NCBI GenBank assembly: GCA_051294375.1
Contig: CM119263.1
Coordinates: 14,807,574 to 14,871,573 of the forward strand
Length of the DNA stretch: 64,000 bases
From: Paraspadella gotoi
Taxonomy: Eukaryota; Chaetognatha
Direction of reading: 5' to 3'
Part shown: piece after piece, positions 1 through 38,440 of the stretch
How positions within the stretch are numbered: position 1 is the stretch's first letter
How the letters are laid out: the number at the start of each line of letters is the position of its first letter
The notes under the pieces: model-generated
What the model was told of the DNA's origin: nothing
Database searches by the model: none
What the model saw: only the letters and a program-made list of their open reading frames with translations
Position numbers and translations under genes: made by a program

Positions 1-1762
1 CAAAGAATAATAGGCGGCACGAGTTTAGACGGTCGTCGGCATACGGTAATTAGTCGGGGCGGGCGAACTCGCTGTAAAAAAAAGGTGGTGTTTTTGATGA
101 GGCTGGAGATAGCGGAGGAACATCCCAGCGAAGAAGACAAAGAAATACTGAAGGAATCTCGCTGACTGAGTTGGAATTTCTTTTTTCCGTCGGAGAGGGA
201 GGCTCGAAAAATTGAGGATTTCGTTGGGTTGGTTTTTTAGTTGAAAGTTATTTTATACGGTAATCCGTCGTCGTCGTCGTCGTCGTCGTGTCGTCTGTCA
301 TATTTGTTTTCTTTTTGTCTGAGAAGCAGATTGGCGATAAAACGGTTGACGACCTTCGCTCACGTCAATGGTCGCTTTTCTGCGTCACCGCTCGAAACTA
401 TAAAGGCCGCAGATAAGGTTCTCTGACGCAACTACAAGAAATAATAAGCGACGAGGAGCTTTTTGCAGAAGAATGTTTTCAAAAGAAAGTGCCGCTCGAA
501 AAAAAAGCTCGACGAGAACCGTGAGCGAAACGTCCGTTGCAAAAGTGGCAAAAAAAAAATATCAGTTGGCCGAAGAGCGTGTTGCTCCTTTCTTTCCGAT
601 TCCTTTGACCTTTTCCGACTTCTCTGGGCCTCTTTTTCCCTTTCTTGTTGACTCTTTCCCTGCGCAACCTTCTAAACTCGTCCTTTACTTTTGCCCTCCA
701 GCTCCTCTCACCTTCCCCTCCTCTTCTTTTCCACTTCTCCGAAAACGAAAAATACCATAAAATTGCCAACTCATTTTTCCGTTTCTGACCTCACGGTTTG
801 AAACGCATCTTCAAACCGATTTTCCTTTTCTCTTCCCCCATTTTTTTTTTCACTTTTCGAATACACACTCTTTTTTTTGCTCTTGTTCTTTCGTTGTGCA
901 AAAATACATACAAGATTCTTTCGGCCCTGAAGTGTCGCCTCGACCCAGGTTTATACCGAGAAAATTGCGGAGGAGTAGAAGCCAAAAGGGGATGACATCG
1001 GAGGCAAAGAGCCAAAAAGCTAAAAAGACAAATCTTAAAAATACAGAAACAAAAAAAAACAAAAAAAAAAAAAAGGAAATACTATCAAATACTAGCCTTA
1101 CTTATAGAACTCACAGCTAAAAAAGTGGTTTATTACCTTTAAATTTCCCTTTCAAAAGTTCACTCTGTCAAAACCCGTATGAAAAAAAATTCTGGAATTT
1201 AAAATTGGAAATAGATAAAAAAGTCAAATGAGTTGCAAAATATTATGGGGAGAGAAATTAGAACAAACAAGAAAATAAATAACCAACTAAGGTGCAGATG
1301 AAAAAATAAAAGAAAAATGACAAGTTGGCTGAAAGGAAAAAATGGAGGTTATTGCACAAACAATGGGAATGGGAAAAAAAAACCCCGTGAGTAAGAGAAA
1401 CGCTACTAACAGAGGTAGCTTCAGTCGTTCTGTCAGAATCTCATTTGCATTTGTCGTATTAATCATTTTTTTTAATAATTTTGTAGTTAACCGGTTGTGC
1501 TTTTTTCAATGTGAAATCTGGCGCGTGCTCGACGCAATCTTTGGCGTCTTTCTATAAAATTATTTGTTTTTTAAGAAACAAGAATAATTTGAACTGAAAA
1601 AAAAAATTATACGAAAACACAATAAATTATTTAGATGATCAAACGCTCAAATCTCTTTTAGAAGCTTTTTTACAGTTCAGTGACTCTTGTCCTCTAATTA
1701 ACGTAAAGATTATATTCACATTTTATTCATTTCCCTTTTTCCACCCATTACCCCTCGCACAG
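1..1762. other. No gene seen; low-complexity DNA
   Basis: This stretch holds a (GTC)n microsatellite at about 265-290, poly-T, poly-A and pyrimidine-rich runs, and AT-rich DNA from about 1000 to 1750. The short open frames are low-complexity and lack convincing splice or start signals. The AT-rich part just before 1763 looks like the intron preceding the exon that starts there. Confidence 0.6.
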
Positions 1763-2121
1763 GCGTCCTCGCCTTGGTCTACCGATGTTCCAAAGACTTC
1801 ATCGAGGACTTCGACGCCCTCGAGCGCCTCAAGGCGCTGCGGGCGGAGGAAGACCCGGACTTCGACCTCGCCTCCGCCTACGACTTGGACGAGACGGCCT
1901 CTCGCGCCCAGTCGCGCGTCGAGAGCTTCTACGGACGAAGCCGGGCCGACAAGACGGAGACCGACTCTCAGTACAGCGAGGGGCCACCCATGGGTCGAAA
2001 TGCCGCCGCCGATGCCCCCCGCCCGCCCATCATAAGTTGGGGCGGTTATTTTGTAGAAAGGGCGGAGACGGTCGGCGTTCGTCCGCGATGTGAATCTACT
2101 GACGCGCGAACAGCGAATTAG
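1763..2121 (+). CDS. Probable terminal exon of an unrecognised gene
   Basis: An AT- and pyrimidine-rich run ends in CAG at 1760-1762 and is followed by an open frame to a TAG stop at 2119-2121. The exon starts with the last two bases of a split codon, so earlier exons must lie upstream, out of the window or unseen. It begins with a short hydrophobic stretch and a basic residue (VLALVYRC). A charged, acidic, serine-rich tail follows (FIEDFDALERLKALRAEED, then SRVESFYGRSRADKT). That fits the end of a transmembrane helix followed by a cytoplasmic tail, but this is inference. GC content and codon use up to about 1990 look coding. The last 40 residues, after GPPMG, look less like protein, so the true end could be earlier or a donor could be used. 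I do not recognise the family, and no AATAAA follows closely. Confidence 0.5.
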
Positions 2122-2490
2122 ACTTTTGTAATAATCAATTACCTTGGCTCCAACTTCGTTAGAATTAAGCCCGATTGTACAATGCGTTTTGCTAAACCAT
2201 CAAACATTTTTTGAATACGAAAGGTAAGCACCTCGCACGTCGCAAGCAGACATCGTACTCTTTGCATATCACGCTAGGCAAAGCTTCCCGTCGAGGGTCC
2301 ATCACTCATTCACCCGCTCAGGTAAAGCGAGACGACTTTTCCCCCCCTTTTTCTTTTTCTTCGTTTTTTTCCTTTCCTCCCTCTGATTCCGGCAAAAGCG
2401 CGGAAGAAAAAGGAAGAGGAAAAACTTGAGCCGGGGGGATATTTGCATGCAAATATGGGACTGAGGGGGGAAGGATGTGGGGAACTGGGG

Positions 2491-2493
<3 letters not shown>

Positions 2494-2561
<68 letters not shown>

Positions 2562-2566
2562 AGAGA
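2494..2566. repeat. (GA)n microsatellite
   Basis: Nearly pure GA dinucleotide run of about 70 bp with a few GG interruptions. Confidence 0.95.
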
Positions 2567-2699
2567 ATCATCACCTGCTTTTACCACCTGTTTTTTCCCC
2601 TCTCTTTTTCCAATAGACATCCTGATTTGATCTCTCTGTGATTGGTTTTTTCAGGAAGGCTTGCATAAATGAGGAGACGCAGGGACTGGGCAGCAGATG

Positions 2700-2713
2700 A
2701 GAGAGAGAGAGAC

Positions 2714-2767
<54 letters not shown>
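2700..2767. repeat. (GA)n microsatellite
   Basis: GA run with CGA and AGA interruptions. Confidence 0.95.
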
Positions 2768-2769
<2 letters not shown>

Positions 2770-4061
2770 GAGCTGAAATATTCTCTTGGTTATGAGAATA
2801 TGAACGAGACAGAGAGAATCTTCTCCCTATTTTCAGCTCCCCTGTCCAATAAAAACACTGATATCATCTCCCCATGGGTTGTTTTTCTTCCAAGCTCGCG
2901 GAAAGAAAGAGGAAGCACGAGCGAGAGAGGGAGAGGAAGTTGATAGAGAGCGAGGCAAACATAAAAGGTGCGGTCCTCGGCGGATGCTGAGGAGAAGAGG
3001 AAGGAGAGAGTGAGAGAGAAAAGATTAATGCTTTTCTATTTTTTTTTGGAGGGGGGGGAATTAGAAAAAGCATAAAAGGCGGGAACAACATTCAACATAT
3101 GTTATTATAAACGCACATTAAACGATATCGACAAAATCTTAGAACTAATTTCGTCCCAAAAAAGGAAGCAAAAAATGTGTTGCCCAGCCCCCCCCCCCTT
3201 TTGTAAACGATGCGCCGCGGCGCCATCGACGGCAGAAGGGGCCACTGGGCCAGCGAGGAGAAAAAAACGCGGAATGTCGATGCGAAGAAACAGCGAAACC
3301 GGTCTTCGTACAAAGAGATAAAAAAAAAAAGAAGAAGGGGGGGGAGAGAATGGGAGAGAGAGGAGAGAGCGAGGGAGGAGTATCGGGAAACCGAAAAACA
3401 GGGTCCGGCGTGCCCGGCGGAGTCCGGGTCTCTTCCTAATTGGGTCACTTCTTTCAGGGTGGAATCGCTCTCGTCGGGGCTCGTCGCCGATCAACGAGAT
3501 AGAAAACGCGTTCGTGGGGCGCGGAAGGGGGGTAAAAGGAGCAAGGGAGAGGGGGAAGAGGAGTCGGAGTAGCAGGCGGGATGATAGGAGGAGAAGAGAA
3601 GGGAGAACGGAAGAAAAAAAGCATTATTTAAAGTTTAAACTCTGGCTCTCTTCGGGGAATTAAATCTGAAAAAAGGATTACATCTTATCTTTTATATATA
3701 TATCTGGAAAAATATTGGAAAAAGTTCAGTTTGACGTTTGACATAGAACGTAGGACATTGGACTAGCAGGAACAGTTAACCGAATCGGAACCACTGAATC
3801 CGAGTCTCTTATCTCGAGTCTTCGCGGCGGACCCCTGTAGGGCCGGATCTAGACAACGGGGGTCCCAAGGGAGGGGGGGTTCGAAAAGGGAGAGTTACTT
3901 GGAGGGGGCGGGGGGGCGGGGTGGCGGTACCACTGGTAGCTCGTTCGTCGACACCGCAGGATCTTTCTCGCGGGGGGTTCTGGCAACCGGCGCCGGGCAA
4001 AGCAAATGTTGTACCTGGTTTCGACTCTCTGAACGTCTCTCAGTTGAGAGTTGGAGGAAAG

Positions 4062-4062
4062 A

Positions 4063-4093
<31 letters not shown>

Positions 4094-4157
4094 GGAGAGA
4101 GAGAGAGAGAGAGAGACGAGAGAGAGAGAGAGAGTGAGAGAACAGAGAGAGAGAGAA
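4062..4157. repeat. (GA)n microsatellite
   Basis: Interrupted GA run of about 95 bp. Confidence 0.95.
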
Positions 4158-4284
4158 GTGGAAAAATGAAGAAAAGAAAGAGGATGGGATGAGGAAAAAC
4201 GATTGGAATGCGCGTCGGAGGTGGAAAAACGCCGGTGGTAAACTCGAAACGGAAGAAATGTATGAGGGTTGGGTCTCGGGTGCT

Positions 4285-4334
4285 GGTGCGCCATGGTGTG
4301 CGCCGTGGTGTGCGCCGTGGTGCGCCATGGTGTG
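4285..4334. repeat. 12-bp tandem repeat
   Basis: About four copies of a 12-bp unit close to TGTGCGCCGTGG, with GCGCCATGG variants. On the minus strand it reads as repeated HHGA, but the frame has no other gene-like feature. Confidence 0.85.
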
Positions 4335-4500
4335 AGGAAAGAACTCAGCCGAGTTGGTAGCCAACTTTTATGACAAGGTTGAGAAAACAAGGCCGGAGGA
4401 TCAAAGGAAACGGAAAGAAAAGGAAAGGGGGAAAGGCAAGGGAAAGCAAAGCGGGAGAGAGAAAAAAAATATTCAAAGGAGTACTAGATAAAGAGATACT

Positions 4501-4534
4501 GTGTGTGTGCGCGTATGTGTGCGTGTAAGAGGGG

Positions 4535-4607
<73 letters not shown>

Positions 4608-4632
4608 AGAGAAGAGAGAGAGGCGGAGGGAT
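4501..4632. repeat. (GT)n then (GA)n microsatellite ending at a gap
   Basis: A short GT/GC run passes into more than 90 bp of interrupted GA and runs directly into a 25-N gap, so its true length is unknown. Confidence 0.9.
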
Positions 4633-4657
4633 NNNNNNNNNNNNNNNNNNNNNNNNN
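4633..4657. other. 25-N assembly gap
   Basis: Exactly 25 N, following a GA microsatellite. Confidence 0.98.
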
Positions 4658-5234
4658 AAAAAAAAAGATTCGATTGTGAGATAAGCTCGGAAAATTTATT
4701 AGAACGAAAAAATAAGATTAAAAGCTGAGGTCAGGCTCGGAATACGTAAGAAAGGTGAGGGATGGACAGAAGTGTGCGCCATTAGTGAGGACAAGGGTGG
4801 TAAGCGAGTAATAGGGGTGACAAAAGTAACTCGGTAATTCTTTTCATTAGTTAGAAATATAAGTCAGGGTTTTATTCGAACAGTCCGAAATATTATCTCA
4901 GGGAGCCCGAGGAAAAAATCAAGTTTACTTCGATTTGTTTTGACGAAAAGGGGGAAAATCCGTCTCTCTTTACTATTCATTCATTTCACTTAACACGTGC
5001 GGGCGTTGCCTTCCATTTATTGACGCTTTTTTGTACAAATTCTCTACGCCTTGGATCTGTAATTATCGTTGGATATATAATTTTGCAGCCTACATACTAA
5101 TAATGTCATGAAAACTTTGTTTTTATACAGGAATGTATGTATTAAACAATTGATTTTAAAACAAAAACTCGATCAAAAACAAAAGACTCTTTCCCTCTTC
5201 TAAGAATAAAAAAGAGGGGAAATTAAAAGGAACC

Positions 5235-5486
5235 ATGTCTCTCCCGGTCCTCTCTCCCGCCTCTAAATCTTCCTCCCTCTTCGTCCTCCTCTCCCGGACC
5301 CTCCCGCTCCTCGTCTTCCTCCTCCTCTTCCTCGTCGTGGTCTCCGACGCTGTGGTGGTCAGCAGTCGAAAGCCGCTCCACTGCTACAGATGCAACAGCG
5401 CCAACGACAAGCGTTGCGGCGACACCTTCGACAACACCACCATGTATTTGCATAGATGTCCGCCGGAGGCGACGATGTGCACCAAG
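5235..5486 (+). CDS. Ly6 protein exon 1
   Basis: Encodes residues 1-84: signal peptide and the first five cysteines, including the CYRC start of the three-finger domain. It ends AAG before donor GTGGGG at 5487. The frame would read on only to a stop at 5511-5513. Confidence 0.88.
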
Positions 5487-6144
5487 GTGGGGATTCTGTT
5501 TGCAGGAACTTAAACTTAAAGTCGAAAAAAAAAGTTAAATTTAAATAAAGTAAAAGTTGAAATAATAAATAAATAAAGCTGAGGTTGAAATAATAAAAAA
5601 ATTTTTTAGTTAATAATTTTTATAATAATTTTTTAAAATAGTTATTAATGATGATCACCTATCGCTCAATTATGAAATTTATACAATCTATCTAAAATTA
5701 ACCTTTCATTCAATATATAAGCTAACTTGCAAATGACTTTTGACAGGCTATGGGGTGTTCAAGCCTCCATCCCTTTTACAAGATAATGACAGATATAATA
5801 AACTCTGCAGAGTCTGCAGACTCTGCATGCTTTCAATCTTCACTAATGAATCCTCGACAACTCTCACCTTTTAATTCATCTCTCACTTTCAGGTCATCGT
5901 CTGGATCGAAGGTTTTCCGGAGCGCATCTACAGAGATTGCGCAATACACGGTCAAGTGGGATGGGACGAGGGTCGGTGGTGCGAAGCCCGAAAGGGGTCC
6001 TTCTGGTCGCGCGCCTGGTACTGTTACTGCAACGACAAGCACGGCTGCAACTCGGCGGAGGGTACTATCGCCAAGTCGGGGACTTTCGTGGCTACTGGGG
6101 TGGCGGCGATGGTGACTTTGGGGTTGGGATGGCGGTGGTCTTGA
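5235..6144 (+). CDS. Ly6/uPAR (three-finger) GPI-anchored surface protein, two exons
   Basis: The exons are 5235-5486 and 5893-6144, giving 167 residues. The intron (406 bp) starts GTGGGG and ends TTTCAG, and the split falls cleanly between codons. Residues about 20-39 form a strong hydrophobic signal peptide ending near VVSDA. The mature part has ten cysteines at 50, 53, 61, 75, 82, 100, 114, 128, 130 and 136. They start CYRC and end GCN, the ten-cysteine pattern of Ly6/uPAR three-finger domains. There is an N-glycosylation site at N67 (NTT). The last 20 residues are hydrophobic, as in a GPI-attachment signal, so the protein should sit on the outer plasma membrane. Insect relatives such as quiver/sleepless, crooked and boudin modulate ion channels or septate junctions; which group this belongs to cannot be told here. 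The start ATG has A at -3. AATAAA follows 13 bases after the stop. The gene converges with GIPC. Confidence 0.88.
5487..5892 (+). other. Ly6 gene intron
   Basis: 406 bp and very AT-rich, with a polypyrimidine tract and CTTTCAG acceptor. Phase 0. Confidence 0.85.
5893..6144 (+). CDS. Ly6 protein exon 2
   Basis: Encodes residues 85-167: cysteines six to ten, the closing GCN motif and the hydrophobic GPI-signal tail (VATGVAAMVTLGLG). The stop TGA is at 6142-6144. Confidence 0.88.
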   Translation, partial: VIVWIEGFPERIYRDCAIHGQVGWDEGRWCEARKGSFWSRAWYCYCNDKHGCNSAEGTIAKSGTFVATGVAAMVTLGLGWRWS

Positions 6145-6157
6145 CTCTTGAATTGAA

Positions 6158-6163
6158 ATAAAA
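6158..6163 (+). terminator. Polyadenylation signal of the Ly6 gene
   Basis: AATAAA, with GT/T-rich sequence following, 13 bases past the stop codon. The 3' UTR would be very short; further downstream signals could also be used. Confidence 0.6.
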
Positions 6164-7334
6164 TTGTGTATTGTAAAATCGTAAAGTTTCCTTAGAGTTT
6201 CAAAGTTACTGTAAATTTGTGTGAGCGAAATGTCAAGTGCCTGCTAAATATTTAGAAGGTATTTCGGCGTTGTATGTGAATTTGTATATAAAATTTGAAA
6301 TAATACCGGAAATGTAAATCGTTGTACATACTTTAGATTCTGCTGTTTCACTTAAAAATTTGGGTTGACGTTATACCGTTTCGTTATTGTTGTTCGCTTT
6401 TTTTGTAAATAGAATATTTTCATAAAGTTAAAGACAATTTTTATTTCGTGAAATTTTTGTTAGGTAGTTGTGAATTGACGATTAAATCCTATTTCGATTT
6501 GTTTACCATTATAAAGTTTTTTCTCGTTCGTGCCTTTCAACTGGCGATCTTGTCACGTTTCTTTCTCTCATCCATTTCCATTTAATCCATTTTGGTAAAA
6601 GAGTTTGCGACTATCAGATCACACGACCGTTTTCTCACGTGACCAAATCAATAGACCGCTTGACCACAAAACCACATTTACGATTAAGTTTTAAATCTTA
6701 ACAAATTCGATATAAGCTTCGCTCGTTTACATCACATTCAATGAGATTCCCGAGTTGAAAGCCGAAATTTTAGAATCGAACTGAATAAAATTTTAAATAG
6801 AAAAGTTTTAAAATTTCATATTTCGCTTCTTTCCCTTTTCAAAACCTCAATTTTCCGCCCTGTAACAACTTTCGTTCCACAAAAGATTATTTTTCAGAAA
6901 CAGAAAAACCAAACGTAATAAGACGCCTACGCCGACTCGAAAATCCAACCCACGCCCGGAACGCTCACGAACGCGCAGAACCGCAAACAAACGCACGCAA
7001 AGCAAACTTTCTCCGCCCTCGCACGCAAATACAAATACAAGTGGCCGTGAATCTCGTGCACGCAGGCTCACAACACAAACGCGGCGTAACACGCAATCCG
7101 TCATTTCGCGCAGTGACGCGCGCGCACGCCCACAACACGCATTCCTCCAATTCTTTCTACTTCGCATCGCGTTCGTGGGTTCCTGCGAGAAGGAATTTGG
7201 ACGACAACAAAGAAGACGACGAAGACGACAGAAAAGGACGACGAAGACGACTAAAAAACGACGAAGACGATAACGACGAAGACGATAACGACGAAGATGG
7301 AGCGGGATAAAAGAACCATTAATTCTTCCTCCAT

Positions 7335-7390
7335 ATTCTCTCTCTCTCTCTCCCTCTCCCCCCACTCTCTCTCTCTCTCTCTCTCTCTCT
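7335..7390. repeat. (CT)n microsatellite
   Basis: CT run interrupted by CCC. Confidence 0.95.
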
Positions 7391-7844
7391 GACGAGAAAT
7401 ATGACGACTGCGCCAGAATACTTAGAGAACGAGTCCGACGCCGACCGAGGACGGTGAAGAGTTCGAGTCTCTTCTCCGATTCGGTTCCCTATTCGTTACT
7501 TTCCCTTCGTTTCGTTGTGTTGATGAAGACCCGAAACAGATTCGAAACATGTCTGTTTTTTTAAGTCAAATAACATCGTTGTTGCAACAAAATAAATCTC
7601 TTTGCTAAAGTCGGTTCCTGAATTTAGGGCTAAAAAATTAATTAATGTAAAGATATTGAACGACTTAGGATTTACACGACGAATGAAGTCATACAATGTT
7701 CACATATCTATCAGTTATCAAGTACTCTAAGTTAAGGTATTTTTGAATATATTAATCGTATGTAAAACTGGTGACTCCACTTTTTTCTTCAAGGTCCAAA
7801 TTCTTTTGAGGGTGAACCGAAGTCAAATCGAGCTGATGACAAGA

Positions 7845-7866
7845 ACGACGACGACGACGACGACAA
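7845..7866. repeat. (CGA)n microsatellite
   Basis: Short pure CGA run about 80 bp before the inverse (GTC)n array. Confidence 0.9.
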
Positions 7867-7944
7867 CGATGGATGTTCAGATGTTGTCAGACTTTTCGAG
7901 AAGACGCGTTTAATCGAAGAGCGAAGATTAGAAGGACTCGATTA

Positions 7945-8012
<68 letters not shown>

Positions 8013-8022
8013 AGTCGTCGTC
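7945..8022. repeat. (GTC)n microsatellite
   Basis: About 25 units of GTC with one GCA interruption near the end. CGA/GTC trinucleotide runs recur throughout the window and are a family trait of this genome. Confidence 0.95.
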
Positions 8023-8689
8023 ATTCATTTCGTGGGCTCGTGAGAAGAAGGGGAGAGCTTCAAGAGCTCCTATCGGTTAACTGGGGAGCATCAATTAGGT
8101 TTGGGTGGATGGCAGACATGATCACGACTCTCAGATGGATATCCTGACGTTTCTCCTGTTAAAAAGTTTGGCAATCATCTACGGTACATTATATTATTTT
8201 TTTATATTTCTGTATGAATTGCGATCCCTCTCTCAGATTTTGTTCACCAAAAAAAATTAAGGTTTAGTCTGACAGAGTGATAATTTGCGTGTATTTGTCA
8301 CCTGCACGCAATAAATCATAATTAAATTATAGAAAACATCAGATATTCTTTTTAGTTTATTTTACAAGTAATAATTTGGTTTTTATTTTTTGTTTTTCAT
8401 TCGCCTGTAGCGATTCTCTTTTTGGGTCAGCTCCCATTTTTCTTTCCTGTTTTTCAAACTTCCGATAAATAGTTTTATCGAAATTCCCGACTTAATTATT
8501 GTCGTTGCTTTCTTGCTTGTTCCTCTTGCTTTATTTTCCTTTCCGTTATTTTTGTTTAAACTTCTTTTTTTCCCGCCATTTCCGACTCGGGGCCCACCTG
8601 TTCATCCGTCACCTGCGCTCCGTCACGTCCCCAAATTTGTGACGTTATTGGAAAATGAGGGGAAGAGCGAAGGAGAAGACGACGGCGGG

Positions 8690-8800
8690 GTGATGAAGGA
8701 GTCTGCAGCGGCTACAGCGCACGCACGGTGATGAAGGGGGCTGCAGCGGCTACAGCGCACGCGCAGTGATGAAGGAGGCTGCAGCGGCTACAGCAAGCGG
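8690..8800. repeat. 38-bp tandem repeat, about 2.9 copies
   Basis: Copies start at 8690, 8728 and 8766, each beginning GTGATGAAGG and containing CTGCAGCGGCTACAGC, with one or two differences between copies. No obvious coding role. Confidence 0.9.
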
Positions 8801-9847
8801 TTGAGGCCGTGAGGGTGTCGGCTTTGCCGTTGGGTGCAGCGACCTTGACTTTACCTAAAAGCCTATCGGGTCTCTAGTTTTCCCAAAAAATCACAGGTAA
8901 AGACCGCTGTGATTTTTGTTGTTGTCGACGTTGTAAAAGTTTAAAGGAAGCAAGAAAAATTTCCTCTTCGATTTCGAAAAAAAAAAAAATTGATCTTGAT
9001 GGTCGGGATGGAACGAAAGCCGGAAGCAATCTCCTCTTTAACTTACATTAAAACTTAACTTAAATATACGTAGAGATGGCCTGGCTGGGTCAATGGGTCA
9101 TCAGAGACACGGATTGGATCGGGATAGAAAAACCCTATATTTTCGTGAATATTTTCATGACAAAGAACAAAATGATAATTGAATGCAAAGACAAAATACA
9201 ACGATACAGCGATAAGTTGAAAAAAGTTTTTAAAAAAAATAATTAAAACAAATTATGAATTTGAAAAAAAGGGAATGATTGGGACACAAGTTGGAACCGA
9301 TTAGTCATACTAAGTTTAGGCTATTTTAAAAAAAGGCTTTGAGTAAATTTGGGAACAAACATCTTTTATTACAATGAGACTAGTTGATAACAATAATGAC
9401 ATGATGGAATGCATGAATTTTCAATAAAAACCTAAACTGACAAGGTAAATTTTTATATATTAATTGCTTTAAAACAAATTAATTATCGATGATTCGTCTA
9501 ATTTTTAATTTTGGGATCACTAATATGTAATTACTTACTTTCGGACGTTTGTATGTAGCACAAAACATAATATTATGCCTTGGACGCGCACGACAAATAA
9601 GAAAAAAAATATGTACAAAAAATCATTCAAACAAATCGACTTTCAAAAGGGGAGAATTTGTGAAAAATAAAAAAGTTAAAAAAAAAAAGAATCACCGTAA
9701 CACAAGTAAAAAAAAAGAATTTTTTGATGTAACATGATCGGCAATAAAGAGCGAAGTCTGCTGCTTCAAAACTTGTTGCTCCGACTCTCCACCAAAGAAC
9801 ATCAACCGCAACTCGATTATAATTCAGTTCGCTTTGGCTTTTTCCGC

Positions 9848-9881
<34 letters not shown>

Positions 9882-10526
9882 TATTTTTTTTTCTGCCTCT
9901 CGGCTTAAGTATTTCTTCTTTAACTTTAAGTACTTTTTTCCCTCAAGACTTTTTTTCCTTCAGCACTTCCACTCCCCCGTCGTCCTCCGCCTCCATTTTC
10001 TTTTTTCGCTTCTTTTCTATTCTCTCGCTCTCTGTCCCTGTCTCTCTCCCTCCTTCTCTTTTTCTATTTCTTTTCTATTTTCTTTTTCTATTTCTGGTCG
10101 CTACCCTTCGGTTCCACTCAACGTTGAGAAAAGTTTGGCTGCTCGGTGAGAGACGAATCAACTCCTGGACAACCCATCTAAAAAGAGAGAAGAATCTTTT
10201 CTCTGAAAGAAGAGGGGAAAAAAAAGAAAAAGTTTTTAAAAAAAAAATTTCTTTCGACTCGGAAAATCTCGTTGCTGAAAGTTTTAATCAAGCCTCGATT
10301 CAAGGCCGAGGATGATTACGATGATCGTAGAAAGTCATTTGTGGCTTTTGGAATTTTCAACCTAAAAAAAAACAAAAAAACTCGAAAATCGCAAAAGAAG
10401 AAAAAAATCGCCTCTCAACTTATTAAATAAAATTTTGTCGAAACCCCACGATGCAAACTGAATTCACGAAAAGCGAACATCTGGATGGGAACAATATTCT
10501 AACGACAAACAAACTGAACGTTCAAA

Positions 10527-10532
10527 TTTATT
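10527..10532 (-). terminator. Candidate polyadenylation signal of GIPC
   Basis: AATAAA on the minus strand about 178 bases after the GIPC stop codon. It is the first canonical signal I found downstream. Confidence 0.5.
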
Positions 10533-10709
10533 CAGAAAGGCCAAATAAAATAGTTTAACGTTTGATTCTTTTAAAAGCTTTCTAGCAAGAAATATCACTA
10601 AGCTAAAAGCGAAAATCCCCTTGAGGCCAGATTAGGACACAAAAAAAACAAAAACAAAAAACTGACCCTAAAAATAAACCTTGAAAAATAAAAAAATCCG
10701 ATCTCCGCC

Positions 10710-37878
<27,169 letters not shown>

Positions 37879-38353
37879 GATGGCAATATTGTTCTCGTCT
37901 TCGTCGTTGTTGTTGTTGTCGTTGTTCTAGTTGTGCTAGATAATGTGGGGCGTTTTAAACGTTAATGTTGCTTGAGAGGTTGAAGCATTGCAGTAAACTT
38001 TGAAAGCGGGATTCCCAGAAGCTTTCTTAAATATGTTCCTCGTAGTTTTGTTTTCACTCTATGAAAGTTTTGAAACGGGAGAGGAGAGAGGGTCGAGGAA
38101 GTTGCAGTACGGAAAGGTTACAAGAATGGGTTTATAGAAGTAGGGGGAGTAACGTGGAAAAGATCGCCCATCGCGTTTCCATGGTGACGAGAACAGTTTG
38201 GAGATCCTCGTTTCCGACGTCGTCGTCGTGGTTTCTAATTTCGCCGACTTCCGATGAGCAGATGGCGCTTCCGTAACAGATTGCGCATCGTCTCCGTCAT
38301 AAGCTAAACAAAAAAGCATCGATAAATATCAACATTAGAAATAGGGGAACAGT

Positions 38354-38354
<1 letters not shown>

Positions 38355-38405
<51 letters not shown>

Positions 38406-38440
38406 GAGAGAGAGAGAGAGAGAGACAGAGAGAGAGAGAG
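38355..38440. repeat. (GA)n microsatellite
   Basis: About 85 bp of GA with a few interruptions. Confidence 0.95.

Larger units (their letters stand above)
2122..5234. other. Intergenic DNA rich in (GA)n
   Basis: No gene seen. The stretch is dominated by purine microsatellites, listed separately. It also has a 12-bp repeat at 4285-4334 and a 25-N gap at 4633-4657. The DNA from 4660 to 5230 is unique and AT-rich and probably contains the promoter and 5' UTR of the Ly6 gene, though no core promoter element stands out. Confidence 0.6.
6165..10526. other. Region between convergent Ly6 and GIPC genes
   Basis: No gene seen. The DNA is AT-rich near 6200-6850 and 9000-9750. It carries a (CGAAGA)-like acidic-coding stretch at about 7195-7305, a (CT)n run at 7335-7390, a long (GTC)n array at 7945-8022, a 38-bp tandem repeat at 8690-8800, and a (CT)n run at about 9852-9880. 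Open frames here are translations of these repeats. Confidence 0.6.

Noticed and set aside
2302-2769. Ser-Leu-rich open frames over the GA runs
   Set aside because: Pure translations of (CT)n; the same type occurs at every GA/CT run in the window and has no gene structure.
38059-38319. 86-codon minus-strand frame upstream of GIPC exon 1
   Set aside because: May be part of the GIPC 5' leader, but it has no family match or in-frame link to exon 1.
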